Shown in pieces: positions 31,554-43,399 of a stretch of 64,000 bases of DNA. The stretch is from positions 41,573,335 to 41,637,334 of the forward strand of contig OX328123.1 of assembly GCA_946811695.1 (NCBI GenBank). Direction: 5' to 3'. Position numbers and translations under genes: made by a program. The first letter of the stretch is position 1, and every line of letters begins with the position of its first letter. This DNA is from Gonocerus acuteangulatus (taxonomy: Eukaryota > Arthropoda > Insecta > Hemiptera > Coreidae). Below the pieces are notes generated by a model, which searched no databases, had not been told where the DNA came from, and was given only the letters and a program-made list of their open reading frames with translations.

Positions 31554-31703
31554 TTTTTTTTTTTTTTATCTTATCAGAAATAAGGAAATGAATGTTAGTT
31601 CAACCTCGTAAATATTCATTATATATTTAGTAAATGAATATTTACGAGGTTGAACTAACATTCATTTCCTTATTTCTGATAAGATAAAAAAAAAAAAAAA
31701 AAA
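31554..31703. repeat. Perfect long hairpin (~67-bp arms)
   Basis: Arms 31554-31620 and 31633-31703 are exact reverse complements over at least 53 bp (atcttatcagaaataagg... and its complement), extended by T and A runs at the outer ends. The loop is about 12 bp (atatatttagta). The absence of mismatches suggests a recent event or active gene conversion. Confidence 0.9.
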
Positions 31704-32049
31704 GTTTTTGCTGTGTGGAAAAAATAACGTTTTTGAAAAATAAAATCCATACCGCCCTAGAGAGACATATTGAGGCCGTCAGACACGATGAACGCGCCCT
31801 CTTTTCTGCCGGACAAAATCATTTTCATTTGATTCTATATATAATCTTCTGAATAAAATAAAGAATCTGAGTTTTGTAATGAAAAAAGGGAACCGCCTTA
31901 GAACGACAGGCTTAGGCCCTACGTGCGTAGGAAAGCGCCCAACCCAGACTTGGAAAAGTTTACAGTGTGGTAGACTCGTTAAAATGAAGTCAATAATACC
32001 ATTTTTAGCACTTTTGTAATCAACTTAAAAAAAGGACGCTGTACTGGGG

Positions 32050-32775
32050 ACTAGAAGTTTAATTGAAATTTACCATCAATTATTTAAATTCACCAGCAGT
32101 TATTTATCCACAACCATTTTTTTTTTTTAAATAATGAAACACTCTTCACTTTTCTTGTTTCGTTCACGAAAAGTATTATGTAGCAGAAATCCCTAAATAA
32201 TTAGCTAATGCCTTTATAATTATTAGTTCGTTCTAATTCGCGCCTGCTGAACTTTAATTGTCAACATACTCTTATTTTATATATATAAAAAAAAAGTAGC
32301 ACTGAAGTTGCACGAATTTATTATTCTCTTCAAACGAGCTCATAAATATGAAGAGCCCTTAAAGGCATTTTTCTGTGCGATTGGAGATTTGTATCCACCG
32401 AACATCGCATCTCAAGAAGAAGAAGAAAGCTAAGAAGGATGTCTAGGAAGATAAGAAAAATGTCTAGGACGACTTTTAGGCATACATGCTATGCGTTTCC
32501 TCTCGCTACGCTCGCTCAAGAAGATATCAAAACCCTAGTCAATCCAACTCGCTAAAATTAATAGAATTTTATTTATTTTAGCGAGTTGGATTGACTAGGG
32601 TTTTGATACCTTCTTGAACGAGCGTAGCGAGCGGAAACGCATAGCATTTATGCCTATAAGTGACAGGTGACGACGGGTGAGGATGCCCTTAATAATTGAC
32701 AATATTTTTGAACAAATGGTTTATGAACATTTCAAAGGAGAGTTCTCTGTTTCCCAATGTTACAAATACGCTGTT
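32050..32775. mobile_element. Family C element with central hairpin, copy 1
   Basis: A non-coding element related to 49330-49908. It shares taattagctaatgccttt on the left, a central hairpin, and gacgacgggt...gcccttaa then gttctctgtttcccaat on the right. Its outer ends are less clear than in the second copy. Confidence 0.6.
32479..32654. repeat. Hairpin with 80-bp arms inside family C copy 1
   Basis: Arms 32479-32558 and 32575-32654 are about 95% complementary. They include caatccaactcgctaaaat and its complement and the palindromic-looking ctcgctacgctcgct block. Confidence 0.85.
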
Positions 32776-32842
32776 TAAGCCTACTTTTAGAAACTTCCTA
32801 ACAGTGAACCTTAGTGCTTAATAACTTCTTTCCTAGTTGAAA

Positions 32843-33180
32843 GCGAACTTTTTTTTATCGGATTCGTATTTAGTGCATCAAAATACGTTATTGTACAAAA
32901 TTTGAAAGAAATCCGTTTGGAGGACACTTAACAGCAGTTTTACCTAACTTTAAGTATGCGAACTTTTTTTCTAACGGATTTGTATTTAGTGCATCAAAAT
33001 ACGTTATTGCACAAAATTTGAAAGAAATCGGTTTGGAGGACACTTAACTGCAGTTTTACCTAACTTTAAGTATGCGAACTTTTTTTTAACGGATTCGTAT
33101 TTAGTGCATCAAAATACGTTATTGTACAAAATTTGAAAGAAATCGGTTTGTAGGACACTAAACTTCAGTTTTACCTAAAG
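32843..33180 (+). repeat. Three tandem 115-bp units
   Basis: Units start at gcgaac (32843, 32958, 33074). Each contains gtgcatcaaaatacgttatt, aatttgaaagaaatcggttt and gcagttttacctaact. A lone unit is at 12030-12110. Confidence 0.9.
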
Positions 33181-33489
33181 TTATATGCGGTGCTTGCCCC
33201 CGGCTCAGAGCAGACCGGAAGTGAACTTTGAGATGACAAAATGTTGTAACTATAGCTAAAGGTATTAGCTATCACGATATTTAAACATTTCATGAATAAA
33301 TTAGCGATTAGCGCACTGCCGTCGCTATGCGCTAATCGTTAGCGCAGGCTCTTATCAGTACCGCTAAATAAGCGAGAAGGTATTAGATATTAGCGACCGC
33401 TAACGTTTGCCCAACTCTGACCTAATCAATGTCATGCATAATATTCCAAGAAATCCCTTTCTGTCGTTGGTTGGCCGGGGAATTATTTT

Positions 33490-33550
33490 TGTACCAAATT
33501 CCATGAAACTCCGTCCACTTTTAAGCCAGCTAGCGAGCAACAGACAAATT

Positions 33551-33588
<38 letters not shown>

Positions 33589-33592
33589 AATT

Positions 33593-33632
<40 letters not shown>
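33490..33632 (+). mobile_element. Family A fragment with two (TA)n blocks
   Basis: tttttgtaccaaattccatg, gccagctagcgagcaacagac and two TA runs (33555-33584 and 33596-33630) separated by tttaaatttg resemble the middle of family A. The 3' hairpin is missing. Confidence 0.5.
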
Positions 33633-33633
<1 letters not shown>

Positions 33634-33639
33634 AATTGG

Positions 33640-35690
33640 AGGAAACACGCCAAAAGGCTTCAACAGGTGGTTTCGTTGGAAAAGTGCAACAAGTATGACC
33701 TTCTACAAAGAAAGGTATATGTTATAATATTGTTGATAGTAACAAAAATAGTTATAACAGGTGTTAAAGCGTTATAAAAGCTATCCATAAAACTAATCCT
33801 GAAGATGTATTAATAAGTGACAGAGAATACAGAACTGTATTACACCAAGCGATTAAAACTTATAATGCTTACAGGCAATAACAATAACAAGCTTCTAAAA
33901 CTGCTTAATTAATACAGTCATACTCATTTTATTGTTGAATCTTCATTTCTCAATTCAGCTAATATAGCGTCCCTTTAATCAGCCATGTTTAGACAATTTC
34001 ATTCACATAGAGCTGAATAACTAACACTTTTACAAAAAAAGATTTTATCACAGTTTTTAGTTTGAAGAATATCTCGAAATACGAGGTTAATTCTTCGATA
34101 AGGGTCATCTACCATATCCACTTGCCGTTTGAACTCATACTTGTATTACATCGTTCTCTTAATTTATTTCTATTTTAATTAAAAGTATTTGTAATGTACT
34201 GAGTTTTGTTTTGTTATTGTCGATTTTAACTGGTTCATACGTTTTCCAACCCCGTTAATATCGAGCAAAATATCGTTTTAGAGTAATTTTAGGAATAAAC
34301 TTATCGAAGGATTCTGGCGGTAAATGACTGAATACAAATTTTTCTTTAAATTTTCTTCATTAGTCCTTCAACGAAAGGCACTTTAGCTATAGCCCGTTTA
34401 CATTGAAGATACATTTAAAATACGCATGTACGAACTTCTTTGGGACTTTCCCCTTTCTGTAGGCCCGTGTGTAAATCTGAATGAACTTCAAAAATCACTC
34501 TTTCAATCAGAGGAAGAAAAGGAGTAGTACCTTTGAGGGGTTGGCTATCTCATTCAACATAACAGAATATTCTCACGAATGTAAAAATCATTTTCATAAA
34601 TACGTTTAGAGTGTAATAAACTAAAGATTTTATAAGAGAGGAAATTTACCCAGCGAATATAGACCACGCCCTTTTTCCTATAAATGCTATATGAGTAGGC
34701 TATAGTTTGAAATGCTAAAAGCTTTCGTTTTGGCTAAGCATTGATTAATATTTTACACTTCTTCCTCACCTTAGACCTTGAAGGCTTCCTAGCTCCTAAA
34801 CAAGGCATAATCAGTTTTAATGGTGTTTGATAAGAAGATTTCATCAAACACGTTTGCTTTGCGCTTGCCCAATTGAACTATCCCATTTATCAGGACCGGC
34901 TAAAGTAAATCGGAAAGGAAAAGCAGTTCCAAAGGTGATGGAAGACTACCCAAATACCAGTACCCTTCATACATTACACAACACTTGCAAATTACATTTT
35001 TATGGCGATAGAATTGTATCGATATTTCCTTTCGAGCTGGCTGCAGGAATGGTAATGAGCGAATGGGGGGGGGGGCTCGTAAGTTTCGCGGTTTAATCCT
35101 GCTACTGCAGTCTCGGCACCATTAACACGCTTCCAAATGTTCAAAAACATTATTTAAATTATTTTCAGAGTTTATTCAACCAATTATGTGTTACACTTCA
35201 CCTAAAAGCGTTTATTACCACCAAAAACAAACTTTCTGAAAATGAACGCCAAAAACGCTCGGTTTACCACTTGTTCTCCATTTTACGTAGTGCGACGAAA
35301 ACGTGATGGTCCTATACCAATATAAACATACGTGTATATATTGCTTTTCTTAATCAGAAATTGTATTTGTGGCATAATAACGCAGCCGCACACACACAAA
35401 AAAAAATGTCGGGCCCAGAGAATAGACCATGTTTACTATATGTTTTTGGGGTCCCTGAATCCGCATCAGGGGTCAGGAAACCCCTGCACTTTTTGTTTAA
35501 GCCTCACCCACCAAAACTCATAATTTTTGATATTTTAAAGTATAATATTTTGATTTAATTCGTTGACCAAAGCAAAAGACTATTTCTTGTGGACTGCCTT
35601 TTAATGCTTAAAAGTAGTAATTTTTTGAGACCCCAACGAATTCGATCGGTCTATCTGGAGCCAAGTTACATCCCTTTAATTTCTAAACAA
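33640..35690. other. AT-rich spacer, no supported gene
   Basis: Short ORFs at 34827-35096 and 35332-35558 have no recognisable motif. A run of eight or more G lies at about 35065. Nothing is shared with other parts of the window. Confidence 0.4.
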
Positions 35691-35696
35691 ATTACG

Positions 35697-35745
35697 TCTT
35701 TGCTTATATTTTAGTATTTAATGTGTTTTCTAGTGCATAGAATCT
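35697..35745 (+). repeat. 49-bp direct repeat, left copy
   Basis: tgcttatattttagtattta and its flanks match 36770-36818 at about 45 of 49 positions. Confidence 0.75.
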
Positions 35746-36059
35746 CATCATTCATCTACGAAAATCCCAAAATACAACCCTTAAAAAATCCCCCATATTC
35801 TATTCCAGCAATGTATACTGAAGAAAATTAACGACTTAATAAATTAATTAAGCTTCCATTTTCGAACTATTTTGTTTTGTAAATTGGCCTACACGTTAAC
35901 TAATGTGTCCTTCATGCATTGGAAAAAGATAGGACCACATGAATGAATGAATGTATGTAGCCTTTATTAACAAAATAGTCATAGTAGATAATTAAATAAA
36001 TTAAAAACTAGATAAATAAATGAATAACTTTGCCTCTAATAAATAAATAATAATATAAT

Positions 36060-36610
36060 ATAATACTTTGTTTACATTTTAAGTAACTATTTTGTAGGGC
36101 CTCCCATATTCCTGGAGTAATGGTCTGACTTCCCATGGGGACTAGTCCTATCGGGAAGTGGAGTCCGCTGTGCCTTCTATTTCCTTCATCCAGATCTCCT
36201 TCCATATGATCCTGTCCCTGGCAGTCCTCATCCACACAGCACCCGTCTTGTTCCGCATGAAATCGGCCCATCTCTTCTTCTGCCTTCCTCTTCTCCTCTT
36301 CTGTCCATATGGGATCCACTCCGTAGCCTGCTTTGCCCGCCTGTCATTGTCTTGACGAGCAACATGCCCTGCCCAGGTCCACTTAGTCTTCTTTGCATGG
36401 AGCAGGACATCTTTCATGCCTGTCTGTGCCCTTATATGTACATTAGTTATCTTCTGCCTCCTTTTTACGTTCAGAATGCATCTCTCTACCGAACGTTGCC
36501 ATATTTGCAATTTGTTTTCTTGTGCCTTGGTGAGAGACCAAGTTTAGCAACCGTAACATACAACCGGTAGGATGCATTGCTCGAAGACAAGCTTCTTCCA
36601 CTCCATGCTA
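36060..36610 (-). pseudogene. RTE-type LINE, C-terminal ORF2 fragment
   Basis: The minus strand reads LVFEQCILPVVCYGC, a stop (36544-36546), TWSLTKAQENKLQIWQRSVE, then a 120-codon frame with TKWTWAGHVARQDNDRR, EWIPYGQKRRRGRQKKRWAD and MRTARDRIIWKEIW. The WAGHVAR...GRQKKRW order is the hallmark of the region after RT in RTE-like elements of arthropods. The 5' part is missing and the 3' end decays into AT-rich sequence. This is a dead-on-arrival fragment. Confidence 0.75.
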
Positions 36611-36769
36611 TAACTTCACTTCATAATAAATTTCAGAGCCCAAAACTTCTTCCATGCTTGAGATGTTCTTCTCTGAAGCGCTTTTGCTTCCTAATTTCCT
36701 TTCATGGTAGTGCTGCAAAAGAGGACAACGTACATAATAGCAAACCTAATCTTGCAGACAGAAGATAAG

Positions 36770-36818
36770 TTTTTGCTTATATTTTAGTATTTAATATGTT
36801 TTCTAATGCATACAATCT
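36770..36818 (+). repeat. 49-bp direct repeat, right copy
   Basis: Partner of 35697-35745. The pair brackets about 1.02 kb that includes the RTE fragment. It is too long for a usual target duplication. Confidence 0.75.
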
Positions 36819-36970
36819 TTGAGTTCTTATAAAATTGACAAAAGGCCATTTTTTTTGGGGTGATTCTGTATAACAAAAGATTCGACACAGAGAGTTAGTT
36901 AGAGAGTTTCGTCCAATGGTCCTCAGGAGCTGAAAAGAAAAAATAAAATAGGTTGAAAATGCTTTTATAC

Positions 36971-36991
36971 AAAAAAAAAAAAAAAAAAAAA

Positions 36992-37026
<35 letters not shown>
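36971..37026 (+). repeat. Poly(A) run (~56 bp, one C)
   Basis: An A run with a single C at about 36991. It may be a retroposon tail, but no body was identified upstream. Confidence 0.8.
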
Positions 37027-37028
<2 letters not shown>

Positions 37029-37802
37029 TTAGGATATAATTACTTAAAGCTCCTGAAGAGCCATCTGAAGATGTGAAACAAATAGAGCCGTCTTAATAAA
37101 TTTACTATTATGTTAATTTTAGCTGTTATGTAAGGACGTTACGCCTGAACAAAGAAGTAATTTTCAAATTAAAAGTTACAATGATATCGACCAACCATTT
37201 AAAACATTTCCACTTTCTAATATGTTTTTACATTTTTAGAGAAATTAATGTAAATATGAGTTAGAAAAGTGAATAGGATTTTCCTTTTTTTTTGTTCGTA
37301 AAATATCCAAACAAACATTAATGTTCTCCATTAATTTTCTTTCTTTCTTTTTTTTTTTTTTTGTTAGAAATTGAGTCAAGTAAAACGTTTAATATTTAAC
37401 TTTATACCTTAAAAGTAACAAAAAATGAATATTGGAAAAATATTATCTTAGTCTTCTAAATTTTGAACTCGAATCACGTTTTCGGTGGGTTGTTAAAACA
37501 TCTAAAAGACCTGTTTGTAGGAAAAGAAGAAAAAGTGAATAAAAACCACAAATTTATGGAAGGAACGGCCATTTTCAGAAATTAATATCTTCCGTGCTGG
37601 CTGAACGGGGTCCATAAAGACACTTTTTATTTTCTCTAGAGGTGGGTATAATTAAATTTATCACCTCATAAAAACAAGAACTTATTCTGTAGTCGTGGAT
37701 TAGGAATGGCCCTAACAAGGAATGGCAGCCTTCCCCTAAAGGATTGTAGTGTTGTTTTACAAATTTCTTTAGCGGAGGATTAGTTATTAATATATATTTA
37801 TA

Positions 37803-37851
37803 AAACGTCCGACTCACAGGAACTGCGTCAGCTTAGCGCGTTCATATCTCT
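37803..37851 (-). repeat. 60-bp conserved motif, copy 4
   Basis: gtccgactcacaggaactgc then gtcagcttagcgcg, ending in atctctag. Diverged and inverted. Confidence 0.65.
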
Positions 37852-38094
37852 AGTGCAATTAGTAAACGAATAGAAGCACTTATTAGTGGGGTTTGATCTT
37901 TCGTAAAAAATACAAAATAAAATCTCGAAGAGAAAATAGATTTAAGGCGCCACAACAGGATACTGACAGTATCATGGCGACTTCCCCCACCTTCTTAAAG
38001 TTCGCTGTTGGACACACTATAACAACGTTTCACATTTTCTTACCTTGTTTTAATCAAATACTCGTTTAACTGTTAAATGCAATTAAAACGCGAA

Positions 38095-38782
38095 ACAGCC
38101 AGTTAAAACTTTAGGTAAACAGATATGAAATCCGTTCAAAAGAGCAAAACTTACAATTGCGAATTTTGAAGTCCTTATTTCTCCGATTGAAATTGCCCAA
38201 TCGAAAATTACATTAGAACCTTTTTTTGTAGGGAATTTAGTAAGCTTTCGAATGGTCACGTTCCACTTACCACGATTGCCCAACCCTTTTCGAGATATTT
38301 TAGAAAATATACTAAAATCCCAAAACTTTTTATGCCTGTTAATAAATTATTTGATTTCTAGTACTTCCTTTTCTCCAAACGGAACCAAAATTTACCTATT
38401 ATAGATTAGATGAATATCAAACGTCTGGAACGAGTTTCAACTGAATTCAATCGTTTCTGCACACCCAATCTGAAAATTAGTTTGAAAAAGTAGGTGTTTC
38501 AATGTTTTTCGAAAGCGGTTACAAATATCGCTTTAGAAACGGGTTCATTCGTTTTTCCACGTTAAGAAACCTTTATAACGAGTACCTGCAAGCATATGAC
38601 CTTGAAAAAGTAAGCGCTAGGATTTCTTTTTCGCGAATTTCGCTGCAAAATGCATCTACCAGTGGACGGATTCTTCTGGTTAACAAACTTGATCTTTCAA
38701 ATTAGACGAAAGATTTTTGTACCAAATTTCATCAAAATTGGACCATTTTTCTGGTAGCGAGAGAGCGAACAGACAAACACAC

Positions 38783-38838
<56 letters not shown>

Positions 38839-38897
38839 GCGCACGCACACACAAACACACACACACAGGTAGCGAGAGAGCGAACAGACAAACACAC

Positions 38898-38957
<60 letters not shown>

Positions 38958-38970
38958 GCGCGCGCACACA

Positions 38971-39011
<41 letters not shown>

Positions 39012-39131
39012 ACACATACACAAACTTGAACCACCTATATTTTCGTGATCTATAGGGTCTGAAACGAGACAGTTTCTAGTGCGCACTTTCGGATTGCCTA
39101 GTAACGCCAACCTCATAAGCGGGTTGCCTCC
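38095..39131 (+). mobile_element. Family A repeat, copy 7 (most complete, duplicated TA core)
   Basis: It has the full leader from about 38100 (ttaaaactttaggtaaacag), then aatttagtaagctttcgaat, ttttcgcgaatttcgctgca, ttaacaaacttgatctttca and caaatttcatcaaaattgga. The core is doubled: ggtagcgagagagcgaacag, acacacatatgta, (TA)n and a CA-rich end occur at 38753-38867 and again at 38868-39020. The 3' block ctagtgcgcactttcggatt follows, with a degenerate hairpin (gcgggttgcctcccgc). Confidence 0.8.
38785..39015. repeat. Two (TA)n tracts with (CA)n tails
   Basis: TA runs at 38787-38836 and 38900-38954 are each followed by cgcgc and acacac stretches. ORFs across them encode only Tyr-Ile, Cys-Val or Thr-His repeats. 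Confidence 0.9.
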
Positions 39132-39151
39132 CGCTCATATTGCTTTAGAAT

Positions 39152-39211
39152 AAAAAAAAAGTCCGACTTGCAGGAACTGCATCATCTTAGCGCGGTTCCG
39201 ATCTTATCCCT
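39152..39211 (-). repeat. 60-bp conserved motif, copy 5
   Basis: gtccgacttgcaggaactgc, atcatcttagcgcggttccg, atcttatccctag. It begins about 20 bp beyond family A copy 7. Confidence 0.85.
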
Positions 39212-39743
39212 AGTCTCATTTGGAAAGATTAAAATATTTATTTATTTATTTTGTTTAATGATGCACCACTTTGGGGTGAATTGCATCGAGTAACTTTGTA
39301 GCTATATGCTGTTCATAGATATGTTGTTATCCTACGCAAGTTAAGTATACTGTATTACTATTTATATATTTAAAAAAATATAATAAATAGAAAAAAAATA
39401 ATACAACAATTGAATTATGAGATAAAAGATAAAATTATTTAATTTTTAAATAAAAGAATTATCAGATTTTTATCTTTTGTCGTACAGGTTTACGTTTTTT
39501 AAATGTGTAAGTATGTCATCAATATGGTGGCTACTGTCAGTAAGTAGGGCAGTAATGTCCCGTGGTATATCCAAGAGTAAAATAGAAACAGTTATTATTT
39601 TGGTTCCTCCTGTCTTGAAAGGTCTTGATTTAGGATCTTACCTGTATGGGTCGGCCATCCCCAGAAAGGCTCCCGCAAAGAGGCCGTTGAATATAGTCAA
39701 GGTCTTCGAATCTCTCACTTGGATAGCTATATTTCTAACAATA

Positions 39744-40351
39744 AATTGTTTTTCTTATTTTACTTAATCTGTTTTATTGTCAAATACATTATCCAACTAT
39801 AAGCAATTAAAAAATAACAAGGAATAAAAAAAGACAAAAAGAACTGTTCCAATAAACGAAATCAATTACTTTAAAGTTTATGACATCCATGACCCATGTG
39901 GTTGACATATGTCTAAAAACACAAATTAAAAAAAAAAAAAAAGTTTTAAGCACTTATTTCCTGGATTGACATCGCCTAATTAAAAATTTCAATAGAACCT
40001 TTTTTGAAGAGCATTTAGTAAGCTTTCGAATGGTAACCTTCCGCTTCCCAAAATTCTAAACCGTTTTCGCGATATTAATGAAAGTATACGAAGTTCCCAA
40101 AACTTTTCATGTCTGTTAATAAAATATTTTATTCTAACCCTTCCTTATCCCCAAACGTAACCAAAATTTCAGCATTTTAGTTTTGATGGAATTCAAACAT
40201 GCAGAAAATGTTTGAACTAAATCCCATTATTCTAAGTACCCAAACCAAAAACGTTATTCAACAAATATTTTCCAATTTCCTCGAAAACGGTTAACACTAT
40301 CACCTTAAAAATGGTTTTATTCGTTTTCCTATGCCATGAACCACCGTTATT

Positions 40352-40356
<5 letters not shown>
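39744..40356 (+). mobile_element. Family A repeat, copy 8 (leader half, ends in (TC)n)
   Basis: It begins aattgtttttcttattttac, a boundary also visible in copy 3, and runs through ctataagcaattaaaaaata and the leader to ttcgttttcctatgcc. It then jumps to accaccgttattttcg and a (TC)n tract, so the TA core and flanks are deleted. Confidence 0.7.
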
Positions 40357-40434
<78 letters not shown>

Positions 40435-40466
40435 CCTCTCTCCCTCCCTCCCTCCCCCCCTCCCCA
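40357..40466. repeat. (TC)n microsatellite
   Basis: About 75 bp of TC, then C-rich decay (ccctccctccctcccccc). The Arg-Glu ORF on the other strand is an artefact. Confidence 0.9.
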
Positions 40467-40469
40467 GCA

Positions 40470-43320
40470 ATGACTGCTGGGTCATAAGGTATGCCACCTG
40501 ACTTTCTAGCCTTATTGTCATACTAAATTTTTGGCCAGTTAGGTTTTAATTTAGTTTTCGCTCTTAGTTTGTTATATTTTTTCATATTATTTGCATGATA
40601 ATAAAACTCAAATTTCTATATAGTAGATCAATTTTTGAATGATACTTATCGTCCAAAGTCTGTTACCTGCTCAACATATTTGTATACCCTATATTGTTTT
40701 TTTTAAACCAATTCTCCGTCGTTTCCCTTTCTAGTTTGCCTATGACCTAGAATAGTGTTGTTCTGTATATATATTTGAAGGGATTCGAAAATTATTATTA
40801 AATAATTAAAATAAAATTATTATTACTAACTAGAAGTCGTTTCCAGTAATAATAGGTTATAGATTTTATTATATAAAGCTTGAGGAATGTTTGTATTCGT
40901 AATTCGAGTGATAAGTAGGCTGCGCAGCTTGCAGCAAGGGAGAGGAATATCCCTCTTTCGGTATACTAAATCATCTCAGATGCCTACAGATCATTTCAGA
41001 ATTATATAGGTTAGTGTATAATGTGGCAGAATTCACCTGATTACTGCGTGTACGTCGATTGATGTTTATTAGTCAAGACCTACGCACACATACATTTGTA
41101 TACACATACAAACTATATGGATTTTCCTCTTATTATGGATGTCAGACACCATAGAGAACATATGTTTCAGATCTTGCCTGTTTACATCATGAAGTTCGAG
41201 GGAAAGAAACGTCTGTGTTTGGAACGGACATATTTCCCGAACCACCCCAAAAAGTAGTTCTTAATTTTCTAAGATTCCTCTAGCTAAATATCGCATGGAT
41301 TCTTGACGTTAATTTAAAAATAAACCAAGTTAATGTTTTTCTACATTAATGACCTATCGTAAGAAGAAGAGAAACACGCAGACCACAAAGTCTACCAGTT
41401 CCTCCACAGTAAAACCTACTTCAATACAACCCTCTTTAAACCAAGCTCCGCTCCTTTTATCTCCGTCTTTCAAATTCCCTGTAACGTTTATTAGCGCAAT
41501 TGTCTTCTATTTTATATGACCCCGTAGTAAATAAAATGCTTTCTTCGTTATAAATTTGATAAAGTTCTTTCTTATTGAAACAACTGAACGATTATTGTTT
41601 GTACTTCAGTTGGAGTCAATATTAAGCATTTTGTAAGATAATTAAATGATTACTAACGGACGTAAAGTGCGGCTATAGCCAGATGTAAAACGCTGGTCTC
41701 CTCCAACAGCTTCCTGCTTTGTTTTTTGCTGAAGCATATTAGTTCTTGACGCTCAGGATAGAAGCTGCGTCATCCGTCTCCTGATCATACCACCTCAGTC
41801 ATAGTCTTCCTCTTCTTCTAATTGAGAAGTCCAGTGGAGAAGTTTTTTTTTTGTATCATGGCCATCATCTATTTATTCTCAAATGTTAGCATATATTGGT
41901 GCCACTCGATTAAATTGGCTCCTTCCACATTCTATTCGTTGAGATGCATAATATGTCAAGCAAAATTAATTATTGTACTATATAAATTGTACAGATTTTA
42001 AATAAACATTAATTAAAAAAAAAATTAATTTCATAAACTGAACTATGTCTTGCCCCCCATTCTTCCTATGCAGGACATGATTCAAAAGTGCAGTCTCTGG
42101 CTAAAATAGCATTGGTTGACTGTTACATTCCCTCGTTTAATTCCTGCGTTTGATTTATTCAAGGAGGTACCTACACAAAATCAATATCATGGGCTCATCT
42201 TATTAAATTCTCATATCTTGATATCTAATAGTCTATAAATAATATGGTGGCAAGGTACCATATGGTGGCTAGGTAACTGTAACTAAATAATTTTGGCAAA
42301 CACTTTTAAGAAACACTGCCCCCTGTGCACAAGCTCACTGGGAAATAATGTTGTCACAGGGGCGTGGTAGGCGTTGTCGACCGATCTCCTCATTTAAAGA
42401 AATCTCTCTCAGGTCATATAAGGTCGCGCCCGTTATCATTTACTTTCCTGATGAGAATATAAGTTTTTTATCTTTAATAACTGCCAATCTAGGCGACTGA
42501 GATTCACATTTAAGTTGGATTTCTTTCCTGCAATTTTGATTTAATTTTCTTAATACCTATTCTCAAAAGAAATATTAAATGCTTAAAAAACAGACGAATA
42601 CATTTTAGTGTATATATTCTTAGAAAGAACGACTTCTTCGATTGAGTTTTTAATTTCCTGTTAACTGACCTGAACGAAAAGTTCCATAGACATAAAAGAC
42701 CTAAGTTTGACTTAAATACTATCACTTCATTGGACTCACAAACCATTTTTAAACCAAAAAAATGTCCAGTACGCTGGAAAAAAATGATGATGTCAAGTAC
42801 GCTGTACTTCTATTTGTCCGCATATACTTTAATAGTGATGTTTTTTAACGAAACAATAGCTGCTAGAGATGGAGAATTCTGCTAGAAGCAATTGGTTTTC
42901 CAGCTGCCACTCATCCTTTCCATTCCCCTGAAGCCATTAAGACCTGGGAACCATTTCTACCTGAGTGCCTTTCCACTACCCGACCGCTAGGCAAAGTGGT
43001 CCCACTTAGAACTTAGCTATCCTATTTCAGCGAAGAATTTATTCTTGCATTCCACTTTGTATGCGAATGTCTAGAAACATTCTATAAGAAAATATCACCG
43101 AAAAGAGGCTGTAGATACTAGAGATAGCTATGCATTGAAATTTTATTTGTTCCTTTGGTCCTTCCGAGAACGAAACAGTTTCCTTATTTGGATAATTTAA
43201 GGGAATACCGTGTCTGTATTGTTAAATAAACTAAATAATTTTGGTATGCATTTTATATTTTTAATAGAATAAATAATGTTTAATAAGTACACACATTTTG
43301 TTACTCATCAAGAAGCACAT
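40470..43320. other. AT-rich spacer, no supported gene
   Basis: 2.8 kb. The 78-codon ORF at 42510-42746 (minus) has no recognisable motif. No shared repeat was noticed. Confidence 0.4.
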
Positions 43321-43330
43321 AAATAATATT

Positions 43331-43381
43331 AAAATAATATCTTAGAGTATTTCAGGCCTAAGGAATACTCTAAGATATTAT
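43331..43381. repeat. Short hairpin
   Basis: aataatatcttagagtatt faces aatactctaagatatta around caggcctaagg, giving ~20-bp arms. Confidence 0.75.
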
Positions 43382-43399
43382 AGCGGTAGCGGCTAGGCG

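Noticed and set aside
34827..35096. 89-codon ORF as a gene
   Set aside because: No recognisable motif, ordinary AT-rich context, no codon pattern distinct from neighbours.
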